Shown here in pieces: positions 1 to 9,998 of a stretch of DNA of 64,000 nucleotides. Every line of letters begins with the position of its first letter. The first letter of the stretch is position 1. The DNA is from Bathynomus jamesi (Eukaryota; Arthropoda; Malacostraca; Isopoda; Cirolanidae): assembly GCA_023014485.1 (NCBI GenBank), contig JAJOZX010000194.1, forward strand, positions 1,102,501-1,166,500, in the 5' to 3' direction. The notes under the pieces are model-generated. The model saw nothing but the letters and a program-made list of their open reading frames with translations. It ran no database searches and was not told where the DNA came from. A program made the position numbers and the translations under genes.

Positions 1-480
1 ATTATATGGGCTTATAACCATCAAGCCATAGAATAAGTATTTAAAGAGAAAAGAATTATCTTTCATTTGGTTGTTTTTTTAAGTCCCTAGCTGCAATGGT
101 TATTGAGATATCACTTCTCAAAATTGGTGCCATTTTTATTGGGCCACCCGGTATATATAAAAATTGCATAAAAACTGCATAAAAGGTGTAAAAAAAAAAT
201 TCACATTTCATATAACACAATTAAAACTTAATTTTTATTCTAACTACTATTAAAAAACATGCAAAAATCCCATGGCAGGCTGAAAAAATTAATACTAGAT
301 AAAATGCACGAGTTTTATATAATGTAAAACATAGTGTTTGTTAAATTATTTTATATTAACATTTTAAATTAATTTATAGTTAAATTATTTATAAAATATT
401 TAGAAATAAATAATTAAGTCCTAAATATTTCATAAATATTTTATATTCCCCTGATATTCTTAAAAAATCCTGATATTTTT
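1..480. other. AT-rich DNA, possible transposon end near 130-155
   Basis: No coding sequence is supported here. Around 130-155 the sequence reads like the outer end of a Tc1/mariner-type element in the minus direction (a GGGTGGCCC-like terminus at the CCACCCGGTATA site), but no partner end was found, so this is only a suggestion. The rest is AT-rich and unclassified. Confidence 0.25.
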
Positions 481-599
481 GCAGGTGTGTATGAACCCTG
501 ATTGCGGAAGGTCTTGGGTGTGTATGGGGTTGGTGGTAGACTCCTGAATGTGAAGGAGTTTCTTTGATGGAAGTAATGTGTGTGTGTGTGTGCAAATAA

Positions 600-1610
600 A
601 GAACATAGTGAGTGGTTTGATACAAGTGTTGGTGTGCGTCAAGGATGCGTGATGTCTCTGTGGCTATTCACTCTGCTTATGGATGAAGTCATGAGAGAGG
701 TGGAAGTGCGACTGCAAGAGGATTGAATCTGGTGTGTGATTGGAGTATGTGGGGCTGTTGAATCTGTTGTATGCGGATGAAGTGCTATTTGCTCAGAATG
801 AGTGTGATATGCAAGAGGAGGTTGAAGAGTGTTGTGGTGGTGTGTCAGGGGAGATTGTTGAAAGTGAATGTGGGTAAAAGCAAGTTAGTGATTGTGAAGA
901 GGGGGAAAATTCGGACTGTCATGTGATGGCGAATGGTGAAACACTTGGTGATAATCTTTTTAAGTATTTGAGATGTTTTGAACAAAAGAAGTACGAGTGT
1001 GGATGAAATTAATAGTAGAGTGAATCGAGGGAGAAAGGTAGAGGGTGCGTTGAAAGCGGTTGGGAGTCGGCAGATACTAGGTACATATTCTGCTAGATAT
1101 TTACATGAAAATGTTAGTGCACACTTTTTTGTATGGGTGTGAAACAGACATGGCATGAAAGGGAGAAGTCAAGGGTAAGTGCAGTCGAGATGGATAACCT
1201 GAAAAGTATGTGTGGCGTGTGCCGGATTGATAGTGAGAAATCGTGTGGTTCTGGCAAGATGTGGTGTTCAGAAGTCAGTGGAAGTGAAAATTGAGGGAAG
1301 TGTGTTAAGGTGTTTTGGACATGTTGAAAGAATGGAAAATGTCAGAATTGTGAAGAGTTTTTGCGAAGGTAGGAGGAGAGAAAGGCCGAGAAGATGGATG
1401 GACATGTTGAATGACTGCGTGGGGAAGCGTGGATTTGATATGGGGGATACACGAGAAGTGGTTGCAAGTAAGTTAGAATGGAGGAGGTTTGTTGGAGGTA
1501 TATACTGTAAGTTCGGGACCCTCGTCTCTTATTTTTGACAAGTGCTGGAAGCGCCACAAGTATGGAATTTACCCATGTAGGAGGGGGGCGCTGGTCCACC
1601 AGGGTACCGG
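600..1610 (+). pseudogene. Non-LTR retrotransposon reverse transcriptase remnant
   Basis: Decayed ORF2 of a LINE. Reading across several frames, the palm motif region appears at about 620-800: a VRQGC-type motif, then a YADE box (a changed Y-A-D-D) near 770-785. The C-terminal part at 1212-1538 carries the family signature RCFGHVERM, a basic stretch and a final EWRRFVGG. That end is shared by a LINE group I recall from crustacean genomes. Several frameshifts and stops are needed to follow it, so no functional enzyme is expected. The second Asp of the catalytic pair reads as Glu. The 5' part of the element is absent. The downstream 3' boundary near 1610 is approximate. Confidence 0.75.
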
Positions 1611-1933
1611 TGTGAATGAATGTGTGTGCTTTAGTTTCTACTTTTTTTCTTCACATTATCTTCCATATTTTATATCTGAGCTCTCTGCCTTCTCACTCCA
1701 ACTCTTATTCGGGAAATATATATTTTTGCGTGTTAGGTCGACAGTACAGTAGGGTCGCGATGTTGGGTAAATTAGTTTCTACCTACGAGTGTTTCTCCTG
1801 CTCGCCACAGAGGGCTCTCACGGCGCCATCCTATCCTAGATCCTGGAGCCATGCGTCATTCTCGTGCCTGCACTCATCCCGAGTGAAAGAAAACCTAAAT
1901 ATATTGTAACTCGTCTCTTTTTCGTTCATACAG

Positions 1934-2020
1934 TTGGCAAGCGAGCTGGGCGCCGAGTTGGAGGTGGACGACCCAAAGGAGCAGGAGTCCGGGGATGAGG
2001 GGGCAGTGGGCGGTTTCTAA
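1934..2020 (+). CDS. Candidate last coding exon of a host gene
   Basis: A GC-rich open stretch of 28 codons plus a TAA stop sits directly after a good 3' splice acceptor (pyrimidine-rich tract, then CAG at 1931-1933). In phase 0 it encodes an acidic tail starting LASELGAELEVDDPKEQESG and ending in GGF. The sharp GC contrast with the AT-rich surroundings, the acceptor, and the adjacent AATAAA all argue for a real terminal exon. I do not recognise the protein; acidic C-terminal tails occur in many chaperone-like and trafficking proteins, which is not enough to name it. No upstream exon was identified in the window, so phase and gene identity rest on this exon alone. Confidence 0.45.
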   Translation: MASELGAELEVDDPKEQESGDEGAVGGF

Positions 2021-2025
2021 ATAAA
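2020..2025 (+). promoter_or_regulatory. Poly(A) signal overlapping the stop codon
   Basis: AATAAA begins at the last base of the TAA stop of the candidate terminal exon. If used, the 3' UTR would be only about 15-30 nt. The following TGTGTACTGT stretch could serve as a GU-rich downstream element. Confidence 0.35.
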
Positions 2026-2400
2026 ATGTGTACTGTACAGGAACTTTTATTGTTTAAGTAACCTTTTTGAACATTATTTGAGCATTTTTGTGGCATCTGG
2101 TCCCTAACCCTTGTTTAACATTGAAACCCATGTCACGATACTTCGCGAACATTCGCGGTCCCTATCTCGCGAAATATCGCGACATTACTGTATATGTGAA
2201 GGGGCTGGGTTGTTGTCACAATATTACCAAGCTACATTTCAGGGGTCCCATCCCTCAAAAAGGTTGCGGACCTCTTATATAGAATGCAATTTGGACTAAT
2301 GGACGAACAGAGCTGGTAGTTTGCACAGGAACTTAATTCATCCAAATATGTGAAGATCCTAGAAGAGTTGCTGCTACCCATTTATTTCACTGAAAATATA

Positions 2401-3731
2401 CGAGGGCCACTCAATATATTTTGCCCCACCTTTTTCTTTCCAAGTTTCCTTGTAAGTTCCAGAAATTTTGTACACAAGTAGTTACATATCTTTTTTACAA
2501 GTTTTTATTTTTCCAATAGCCTCTATCCTTTTTTACAGATTTCCTCCACCTCGAAACAAGGGCCTTTATTCCTTTCTGGTAAGAGTCCGCTGGGTTCCAC
2601 TGGAGCTCTTTTAACCTCCTCAACAACCTCATCGTCACTCTGACACTTTCTTCCACAAATAGCATCCTTCATTGGCCCAAACAAATGGAAGTTTGAAGGT
2701 GCCAGATCCGGGCTGTATGGAGGGTGGGGTAACACAGTCAAGCGCATTTTTGTGATGGCCTCTCTTGTTTGCAAACTGCTGTGGTGTCTTGCGTTATCGT
2801 GCAAAAGAAGGACGTCTTCCAGTTTTCTCTCCGGTCGAACTCGCTTTATACGTCTCTGGAGTCTGTAGGGTAGCAATATATACCTCTGAGTTAATTGTTT
2901 GTCCTTTCTTCATAATGTCCACCAGAATTACCCCTTTCATGTCCCAGAAGATGGTGGCCATAACCTTTCCTGCAGAGGGAGCCATTTTGAACTTTTTCTT
3001 GCGTGGGGACTCTGCGTGATGCCACTCCATGGATTGGCGTTTTGTTTCAGGTTCAAAGTGGTGTACCCAAGTCTCATCCCCAGTCACAATTCGTGGAAGG
3101 AAGTAATCCCCTTCTGTCTCGTATCGAACTAACGACTCGGAAGCAATTTCTTTTCTTTGGGCTTTGTGATCTTCAGTCAGTTCGCGAGGAACAAACCGTG
3201 AACGCACTTTGAGTATCCCATTTGCTGAATTATTGAATTCACACTTCCTTCACTAATTCCTAGCTCCGGTGATAGTTCCTTGTATTTGACGCGCCGATTT
3301 GATCGAATGATGCTGTTAGCACGTTGCACAGTGCGAGATGTCACAGCCGATGCCGGGCGACTGCTGTGTGGCTCATCATCGAGGCTGGTTCTCCCTCCGA
3401 TGATTTCACACGTTTAGACAAGCGTCCAACTGTGCTTCGATCAACAACAGCATCTCCGTAAACGTTTTGTAGATGTTTGTGAATATTTCCAACTGTTTTC
3501 TTCTCTGCGGTTAAGAACTCTATAACAGCTCTCTGTTTACGATGCACATTACTGTCAGACGCCATTTTCGAAACTGCGTTAACCATCGGTTTTATACGAG
3601 GAGGGGAGGTTCAAACTGGAAAAATCCGGTTATGTGAAGCGCAAAATTACGGCCCAAAAGACATTTCAGCCCCTTGGCCAATTATTTAGCTATGAAAAAA
3701 GGGTGGGGCAAAATATATTGAGTGTCCCTGG
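2401..3731 (-). mobile_element. mariner transposon with terminal inverted repeats
   Basis: A 1331-bp element with inverted ends: the left end starts CGAGGGCCACTCAATATA and the right end, reversed, starts CCAGGGACACTCAATATA; both continue into TTTTGCCCCACC. It is flanked by TA at 2399-2400 and 3732-3733, the mariner target duplication. It lies inside the coding region of a Tc1-like transposase. The transposase remnant is read on the minus strand. Confidence 0.93.
2523..3586 (-). pseudogene. mariner transposase, frameshifted, third catalytic Asp changed to Asn
   Basis: Three open pieces in three frames make up the transposase: the N-terminal helix-turn-helix region (3341-3586), the centre with GDETWVHHFEP (first catalytic Asp, within 2794-3207), and the C-terminal part with LLHDNARHH (second Asp) and SPDLAPSNFHLF (2523-2876). 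In mariner the third catalytic Asp lies 34 residues after the HDN Asp, in the SDYHLF-type motif. Here that codon is AAC (Asn), so the triad is D-D-N. With at least two frameshifts the gene is dead. The D-to-N change would by itself be expected to abolish or strongly reduce catalysis, as known for human SETMAR. Confidence 0.88.
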
Positions 3732-4334
3732 TATTTCCACAAATTCATGGAAGATGGTCCCCTAGCTCGTACCGCTTGTGCTCCGCAGATGTGGAATAAC
3801 ATCACTGGAAATGAAGTTCTTCCATGGCCAGGACAATCCCAGATATGAATCCAATAGAATCTGTCTGGTACACTAGATAGGTCATTAATTAAGGAAGCGG
3901 CAACTGAAGCCTACGTGCAGGAAAAACCTGTCCGAGCCATGAAAGAAGAATGGGCTGCAGTACCTCATGAACAAATAGCGAAGTTCATCAGTGGAATGCC
4001 AGAACGTGTATCAGCTTTATATAATGTAAAGAAGAAAGCAATTCTAGTACAGTATTCTGAATATATTGATCCAATAAATTTATTATTTATTGACTTTATC
4101 AAATCAAAAAACTCTGAAAAATCCAAAGGTGTCTATCTACTTTTGTCAGCATTCCGTACATGGTGAAACAAATTTATAAAAGAGTGAGGAAAGGTTCACA
4201 TTAACATCGAAAGAATGTGAATTATTAACGGAACTCTTCTACCTTGTTCAAAATCGAGAATCTAGGTTATAAGTTGGAGAAACTAATTTATTTCCATATT
4301 TCATATTGAAAGGTTACATTGTGGATAATGTTGA

Positions 4335-4515
4335 AATTTCTTCCCGCCGATCAGTGAAGTTAAGCGACATTGGGTCTGAGTAGTAATTGGATTGGGGACC
4401 GTTCTCTGCTGCGTTCAGATTACGTATCGACCCGTGGTTTGGATACCATGTAAAGCTGTAGGCCCCCTGTCATATGACCTTGAATATTGCAAAGGTGATT
4501 AATCCAATCAATCAA
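4335..4515 (+). repeat. 5S rRNA-derived SINE, copy 1
   Basis: The head resembles 5S rRNA: GATCAGTGAAGTTAAGCGAC (box A region), then GGGTCTGAGTAGTAATTGGATTGG and GGGGACCG (intermediate element and box C). The body that follows (GACCCGTGGTTTGGAT, CATGTAAAGCTGTAGG, then a GACCTTGAAT motif) is shared with three other copies at 40028-40204, 63366-63590 and 63890-64000, so this is a dispersed SINE and not a 5S gene. It ends in a short AATC repeat. Confidence 0.8.
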
Positions 4516-4535
4516 TCAGATTACATGGTGAAAGG

Positions 4536-4940
4536 TCTGTCATTTTATTTATTTTGATTGGGTTCAGAATCCCAGCTGAACCTTGAACGGCCAAGCTCTG
4601 AGGGGCTACTTTAACTTATAGCCTTAGTTAAGCTAGACTAAAACAAACTTAGGGACTTGGAGGTCCTATTAGGTTCTGCCTCAGGGTTGCTGACTCGATG
4701 TGGGCCTACTTTAGGCCTCGGTTACAGAAAATTAAGAAAAAATGAAAGTGGCACTATTTATGGTCTTCCTAAACCTTGCAACAACAACAAAACCTGTACC
4801 ATTGCACGATGCAACAATCTTGTATCTAAACAACCAAACTGAATTGCAAGAGAGTTCTCTATAAGACCACGCCGTGTAAGTGCCGCATTCAACAAACGAG
4901 TAGCAAAGATGCGCCAGTGCCCCAAAAAATGATGCCACAA
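4536..4940 (-). repeat. Truncated BEL1-type LTR
   Basis: In reverse orientation this matches the BEL1 LTR (13320-13892 and 33904-34475) from the ATGATGCCAC region to its end. Shared blocks include CAACCCTGA, CACATCGAGTCAGCAACC and the AATTCAGTTTGGTTGTTTAG stretch. The first roughly 180 bp of the LTR are missing. It has diverged clearly from the BEL1 LTRs, so it is an older copy. It abuts the Gypsy remnant at about 4940 in a chimeric junction. Confidence 0.8.
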
Positions 4941-5380
4941 GAGTGCCACATTCTAGTTACTCCGGGATGGCACAAGGCAATGTGTAACTCTTCTAAATGA
5001 TGTTTATTAATAGATGCTATAAATGCGCGAGAAAGCGTATCTGGAGCTATATTTTCTCTTCCGGGTCGATATATACTGTCATAACTGAAACTTGATAATT
5101 CAAGTCTCCATCTCATGATTTTCTCGTTCTTAACTTTTCCTTTATGTTTAGTGTCAAACATAAACGCTACTGACCTTTGATCCGTTACTAGTTTAAAGTG
5201 TTTACTAAGCAGATAATGCCGCCATTTTCGGATAGACTCAACAATGGCGTATGCTTCTTTTTCTATAGAGGAATGATTCCTTTCAAAGGGCGACAGAGTA
5301 CGGGCGAAAAAGGCGACTGGACGTCCAGCTTGACAAAGTTGAGCAGCTATTGCGTAATCAGACGCATCAGTCTCTACCAC
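4941..5380 (-). pseudogene. Gypsy2 RNase H and start of integrase
   Basis: The N-terminal VETDASDYAIAAQL carries the first RNase H Asp, followed by FFARTLSPFERN, EKEAYAIVESIRKW and LVTDQRSVAFMF, all standard Gypsy RNase H motifs. The end HPGVTRMWH is the start of the integrase zinc-binding domain. It is cut there: the reading frame continues into the adjacent LTR fragment, giving a chimeric tail without function. Confidence 0.85.
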
Positions 5381-5454
5381 AAAAGTAATATTATCATCAA
5401 TGGCAACAACAACAGAATTAGCAATATCACTTTTAAGATTTTCGAAAGCATTAA

Positions 5455-6472
5455 TTACATTAAGAGGGAGAGGGTATGTAAGTATGTTTTATTTTCAACC
5501 AAAGGTCGTACTTTCTCGGAAAATTTTCCGATCCATTTCGAATAGTGGGCAAACATACCCATTACTTGGCGCATGTCTTTAGCATTATTAGGAGGAGGCA
5601 TTTCGAGCAGTGGTTTTAACCTCTCAGGTTCAGGCTTTAAAGAACCATTACTTATTCTATAACCTAGTAAATCTATAGATGACTTAGATGTACTCTTATT
5701 TTCGTTAATATGAAGATTATACTTTTTTACAACATTTAAAAATTTTGTCAAATTATCATCATGCTCCTTCTGATCGTGTCCACATATAGTGATGTCGTCC
5801 ACATAAATGAAAGTATCCTTTAAACCCTCTTGAATTATGTCATCGATTACTCTGAAAACAGGCTACGCCGTTTGTTACACTAAACGGGATTCTATTGAAA
5901 TGAAACAGCTGGCCACAGGCTTCGAAAGCAGTGTATGGCTTATCCTCCTCCTTGATAGGGATCAAATGATAGGCGCTCTTAAGATCTGTTGTACTAAAGA
6001 TACTATACTGTGCAATTTCGCCCACCATTTCATTTATATTAGGCAGAGGATAAGCGTCCAACTGCGTGCATCTATTTACTGTTTGAGAATAATCGATAAC
6101 TAGGCGTTTTTTATGAGTTTCATTGGCTACCACTAAAACTTGTGCCCGCCAAGAACTTCGATTGGGTTCGATAATGCCTTCCTTAAGAAGGCGATCTAAT
6201 TCGGCCGAAATAAAACTCATATCTGCCTGACAATATCGGCGTGACTTAATAGCAATGGATTTGCATTCAGGACTTAAATTATTAAATAAAGACGGAGGTT
6301 CCACCTCGGCTGCTGCAAGGTTACACACAGTTAAGGAAGGTTCTCTTCCCCCAAAAGGTATCTCGACTGATTCATGTCTAGACAAAAAATCATGGCCAAG
6401 AATAACATTAGTACATCGATTAGGCAGAAGTGATAACTTAACATTTTTATAGGTACGATCCTTGAATGTCAA
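5455..6472 (-). pseudogene. Gypsy2 reverse transcriptase
   Basis: Two pieces. The first (5840-6472) has the protease-RT linker with ILGHDFLSRHE, then LLKEGIIEPNRSSWRAQV and STTDLKSAYHLIPI with the first catalytic Asp. The second (5455-5802) begins at MDDITICG, the catalytic Asp pair, and includes LHINENKS, LLGYRIS and a thumb region. A frameshift at about 5800-5860 separates the two and there are further substitutions (for example FSVTNGVACFQ in place of the usual F-G-x-T-N). Not functional as written. Confidence 0.85.
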
Positions 6473-6553
6473 ATCTACTCAACAAAATCCATCAACTTTA
6501 GTTACATGAGAAGTATTAGCCATTGACACTTGACTTTTACAAGGATATACCTT

Positions 6554-6817
6554 CTATTTGTTTTCTTTTACAATATTTATATCAATAAAATTTTCGGTAC
6601 TACCTGTATCCACTAGCGCCTTCAAAGACAAACCATTAGCTAAAATAGTAAGAATTGCCTCTTTCAAAGAATGAGAAATAGAGCCTGATAGAGAAGCTAA
6701 AGTATTAACAGAAGCAGAAGCTTTTGAATTAGAGCGACAAACTCTGGCAAAATGGCCTTTAATACCACATTTATGACATAAACTATCTTTTGCAGGACAG
6801 TTAGCTCGCGGATGCAC
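6554..6817 (-). pseudogene. Gypsy2 zinc knuckle and protease
   Basis: CHKCGIKGHFARVC is a classic CX2CX4HX4C zinc knuckle of a Gag nucleocapsid. About 45 residues later LVDTGSTENFI is the aspartic protease active site (D-T-G). The fragment is open but separated by stops from the Gag upstream and the RT downstream. Confidence 0.85.
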
Positions 6818-7053
6818 ATTACTCCCACAAAAGAAACATCTACGAGACCTTGCTGCAGCAGTAGAAGAGTTTCATTAGCACCTTGTTTAGCCTCGTGTTT
6901 TTCTATTGTAATTGTTTCAGTTTCACAACTAACTGAATTTAGAGGAGCATTAGAACGATATAAGTATCAGACTGAATCTGAGCCAACTCAAGGCTGCGAG
7001 CTTGATCAGGAGCGATCTGTAAACTGAGAGATTTGTTTTTAAGCAATCGTTGC

Positions 7054-7485
7054 CTAATGAAGAATATTCAAACCGTTTATAAAAGCATCTCTTATATATT
7101 CATCTCTGTATTGATCTGCAGAGACCGATTGAAAGTTACAGTCTTTACTCAGATGCTTTAATGCATTCATGTAATGGTCCAAACTCTCTCCCATCTCCTG
7201 ACGACGGGTGGCTAATAGGTGACGAGCAAACGTTTCATTTTTCGGTTTTATATAAAGTTCATTGAGCAACTTTATAGCATCTTCATAGGTAGTACAATCA
7301 ACTATGTACTCATAGACTAAAGGAGATACATGGTTTACAAGCAAACTTAGCTTTTGAGTCTGAAGATCAGAAGGTAACGCGGCCAGAAAGTTCTGAAATG
7401 TCTTGAACCAGTGACTCCAGAGACGAGACAAACTTGAGGAAGAGGGCTCGGCATCAAATCTTTCCGGCTTCAGAAACTTGTCCAT
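7054..7485 (-). pseudogene. Gypsy2 Gag capsid region
   Basis: A 143-residue open piece with the alpha-helical Gag pattern: WSHWFKTFQNFLAALP, then FARHLLATRRQEMGESLDHY and YIRDAFINGL. It starts with Met at 7485, a plausible start for this element. It ends by frameshift before the zinc knuckle. Confidence 0.75.
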
Positions 7486-7764
7486 ATCCTCTGATCTTGA
7501 AATTAAGTTGATTAAATTGAAATGAAACGCGCTCCTTTTCTTAGGCTTTAATCAACTTAAATGAACAACATTCCTGTTAATATAAATAACAATAATATAG
7601 TTATGGTACACAAAATATATATATACTCAATGACGTAAGTTATAATAATATTATAGATATAGTAAACATAGGGCATTTATATGAATTGTTTATACTACAG
7701 ATTAGGATTAATTACATCAAAGAAAATATCATTACCTTCATATAATAAAGTTTCTTACATCTCA
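7486..7764. other. AT-rich spacer, possible Gypsy2 leader or LTR
   Basis: No coding signal. By position it should contain the leader and perhaps the 5' LTR of the minus-strand Gypsy2, but I found no repeat partner or clear primer-binding site. Confidence 0.3.
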
Positions 7765-8420
7765 TCAGTTTAATTCAGACATCATCAGATTCATCAGTTT
7801 AATCGAATTGAATATAAACACACATGATTTTACTAGGGTATAACATTCTAATAAAGTCATCATAAACCTGCAAAATATTATTACACTGTTGTCCATGACA
7901 TCTTTTGAATCAATGGTCATAAGATCTGTTGTAGATTCTTCTAAGAAAGGATTCCCCATCTCTTCAAAAACACGTGTTAGGGTGTGTACATCTTTGAGGA
8001 ATGTATTTTGTGCTGAGGGTGTCTTCATGGTTTTGGGTTTGTATTTTCTCTCTTTTCTTTGAGAACTTTTCATACTGGTCTGCTAACCTACACATCTCTG
8101 GACCAACTACCATCCATCTTAGCAGAACAGATTCACGCTCAGTCAAACCAATGGCCCACACCACTTCCTTTGATCAGTGCGTTATTTTGATCATGGACCT
8201 GGTCTATTGCAATGCCAGAAAACATTCGATCTGTCTTACGAATTACAAAGTTACCCTTTTTGAACTGCTCGTGGACATCTGGGAATTTCTTTTCAAGTAG
8301 CAACATGTCATTGAGATGAACAGTTAGCCATCTGGAGTAGTGTGTATCGGCATTACTGAAGAAGTATGTCAAAAGAGCTACAATTACTTCCTTGTAGGCT
8401 TCAAAATTCCCCTCTCAGAG

Positions 8421-8571
8421 CACGAATAAAAGCTAAATTTTTAGCTCTGTTGTAACTTACAACAGAGCTAAAAATTTAGCTTTTATTCGTGAGATTCCAC
8501 AATTTCAGTACTTGGAAATGATCCTTACAACTTGTAAGGACCATTTCCAAGTACTGAAATTGTGGAATCTC
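8421..8571. repeat. Two adjacent near-perfect hairpins
   Basis: Hairpin 1 (8421-8491) has two perfect 35-bp arms around a single C at 8456. Hairpin 2 (8491-8571) has two 40-bp arms around a single C at 8531, with one mismatch. They share base 8491. The outer arms are continuous with the flanking pseudogene coding sequence, and both centres contain the same TTGTAA/TTACAA hexamer. The inner 75 bases look like an inverted and circularly permuted copy of the same 69-bp coding segment. Template switching or an assembly error could produce this. Confidence 0.9.
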
Positions 8572-8616
8572 ACTTTTAGAATTACACCATTCCTGGAAAG
8601 TCCTGTCTGTTTCACC

Positions 8617-9850
8617 CAGGGGCATGTTAAGGGCGGGACACTTAGGGTACGTGCCCTGGGCCCCGCACTCTAGAGAAGATACTCTGCTTATTATATAAAG
8701 TTAGATCAGATTTTGTGTCATTAGATATAGGATTTTAGAAAGTGGAAACACATCAAGAAAAAACTGAAAATGGTTGGAAAATAACATTATTGCACTTTTA
8801 TTCTTACATATAGGTAATAGCTAGGCTGACCATATTTCCTTGAGACAAAAACGGGACATTGGGATGGCAAAAAAGGGACGGGGGTTATGTAATATTCTGT
8901 ATTCATGAAAAAGTAAGTACATAAACATATTGAGCTTACAATTATTCTTCAGTGACAGAACCCATAAAAAAAACGGTACGTATGGTCAGCATAGTAATAG
9001 CTGATCCTGCTGATGAATTGCTGTTTTTACACTTTACACTGATTTCCTCCATGTCTTTTTTTTATTTTCCTTACTTGATTATCCTTTCAAGTTTCAATAC
9101 TATTTCTTACGTATAACGTACAGTATTATTGCCTGTTGTATATTTACATTGGCGCAGAATTTTCCTAACAAGTTAACTGCCATTTGGCAACTCCAAGTCT
9201 CGCCCGTTGTGCCAAAGAGAGGTAAGCCTAAAGATGCCGAATGCTTCCAGTGTTCAGTTTTTGATTTGTCGATGTGAGGGGAAGGTACGTCGTACATATA
9301 GTGTTTTTGTATGTGTGTGTGTTATTCTATTGAATGACAACATAAAAATCTTAATACATATGGTACATCTACATACGCTGGCTGCTTTTAAGATGGCAAG
9401 ATCGCCTTTCGTCTTTGTTTTGCTGATATGTTTGTTAAAAAAAAGATTGATTTTTTTTTACATAACTGTAAGTGTTACAATTTTCAGGACATTATTGTCG
9501 TCAAACTGTCAAATGTAAAATTATTTTGCAATAAATCGCTAATTGTTTCAATTGTTTGGTACAAGAAACCTTGCATGTATTCATATTCCCAACTATTTCT
9601 TATATTCTGTCATGTTATTGTAACTAAAATATAGATACAATTAGTATAATTTTTACAAATTTTTCACATATTTTTCATATGTCGACCTTATTTTTTTGTA
9701 GGGAGGAGATATTTAAAACAGATGAGTCCACCACACTGTATGCCATGATTAACCCTGTAAATTGTAGTATGCATTTATATTTATATATGTTATGGTTTCC
9801 ATGTGTGTTCACGGAACCAATGGGCCCCGCGGTAGCTAAACACGCCCCTG
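8617..9850. mobile_element. Non-autonomous hAT-type element with exact 8-bp target duplication
   Basis: A 1234-bp insertion bounded by GTTTCACC at 8609-8616 and again at 9851-9858. The ends are inverted: left CAGGGGCATGTTAAG, right (reversed) CAGGGGCGTGTTTAG. The 8-bp duplication and CAGGGGC terminus fit the hAT superfamily. No transposase coding was recognised inside. Closing the insertion rejoins the pseudogene frame (EEYVEAGET into a FQEWC-type segment), so the insertion came after the gene. Confidence 0.88.
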
Positions 9851-9998
9851 GTTTCACCTGCTTCAACATATTCCTCATATACAACTTTCATCTGATTGTA
9901 AAGACTGCATGCTGTCACTTGATGTGCTCTTCTCGTCTTAGTAACACTAGCCACTGACAGAAAGGATTCTGCTGTGCCTGCAGATGCCACACCTCAGG

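Larger units (their letters stand above)
2225..4165 (+). mobile_element. Tc1-like transposon remnant (D34E), split by a mariner
   Basis: Two pieces of one Tc1-type transposase flank the mariner at 2401-3731. The left piece (about 2240-2400) has a KGCGPLI-type motif and then YVKILEELLLPIYF. The right piece (3734-4165) has the second catalytic Asp in MEDG, then WPGQS and NPIESVW with the catalytic Glu. Counting across a one-base deletion at the WPGQS/DMNP junction gives 34 residues between D and E, the Tc1 spacing. The C-terminal part (KPVRAMKEEWAAVPHEQIAK, then SGMPERVSALY) is the usual Tc1 end. Stops and frameshifts make it a pseudogene. Terminal repeats were not found. Confidence 0.8.
4941..7485 (-). 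mobile_element. Decayed Gypsy-type LTR retrotransposon (Gypsy2)
   Basis: Minus-strand remnant ordered gag, CCHC zinc knuckle, protease, reverse transcriptase, RNase H, start of integrase zinc domain. Each part is open but in different frames. It is truncated at the integrase HHCC region, where the sequence runs into the BEL-type LTR piece at 4940. No LTR pair was identified; the AT-rich stretch above 7485 may hold the 5' LTR. It belongs to a different Gypsy lineage from the element at 15.6-22.3 kb. Confidence 0.85.

Noticed and set aside
389..642. His/Thr-rich short open frames on the minus strand
   Set aside because: Produced by TG repeats; no family pattern.
4340..4450. 5S rRNA gene
   Set aside because: The head is 5S-like but diverged and is followed by a body shared with three dispersed copies; treated as a SINE.
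8421..8571. CRISPR or transcription terminator
   Set aside because: Perfect long palindromes in a eukaryotic pseudogene, no spacers and no gene end; explained better by template switching.
9207..9518. Coding region inside the 8617-9850 element
   Set aside because: Low-complexity translation with no recognisable motif; element is probably non-autonomous.
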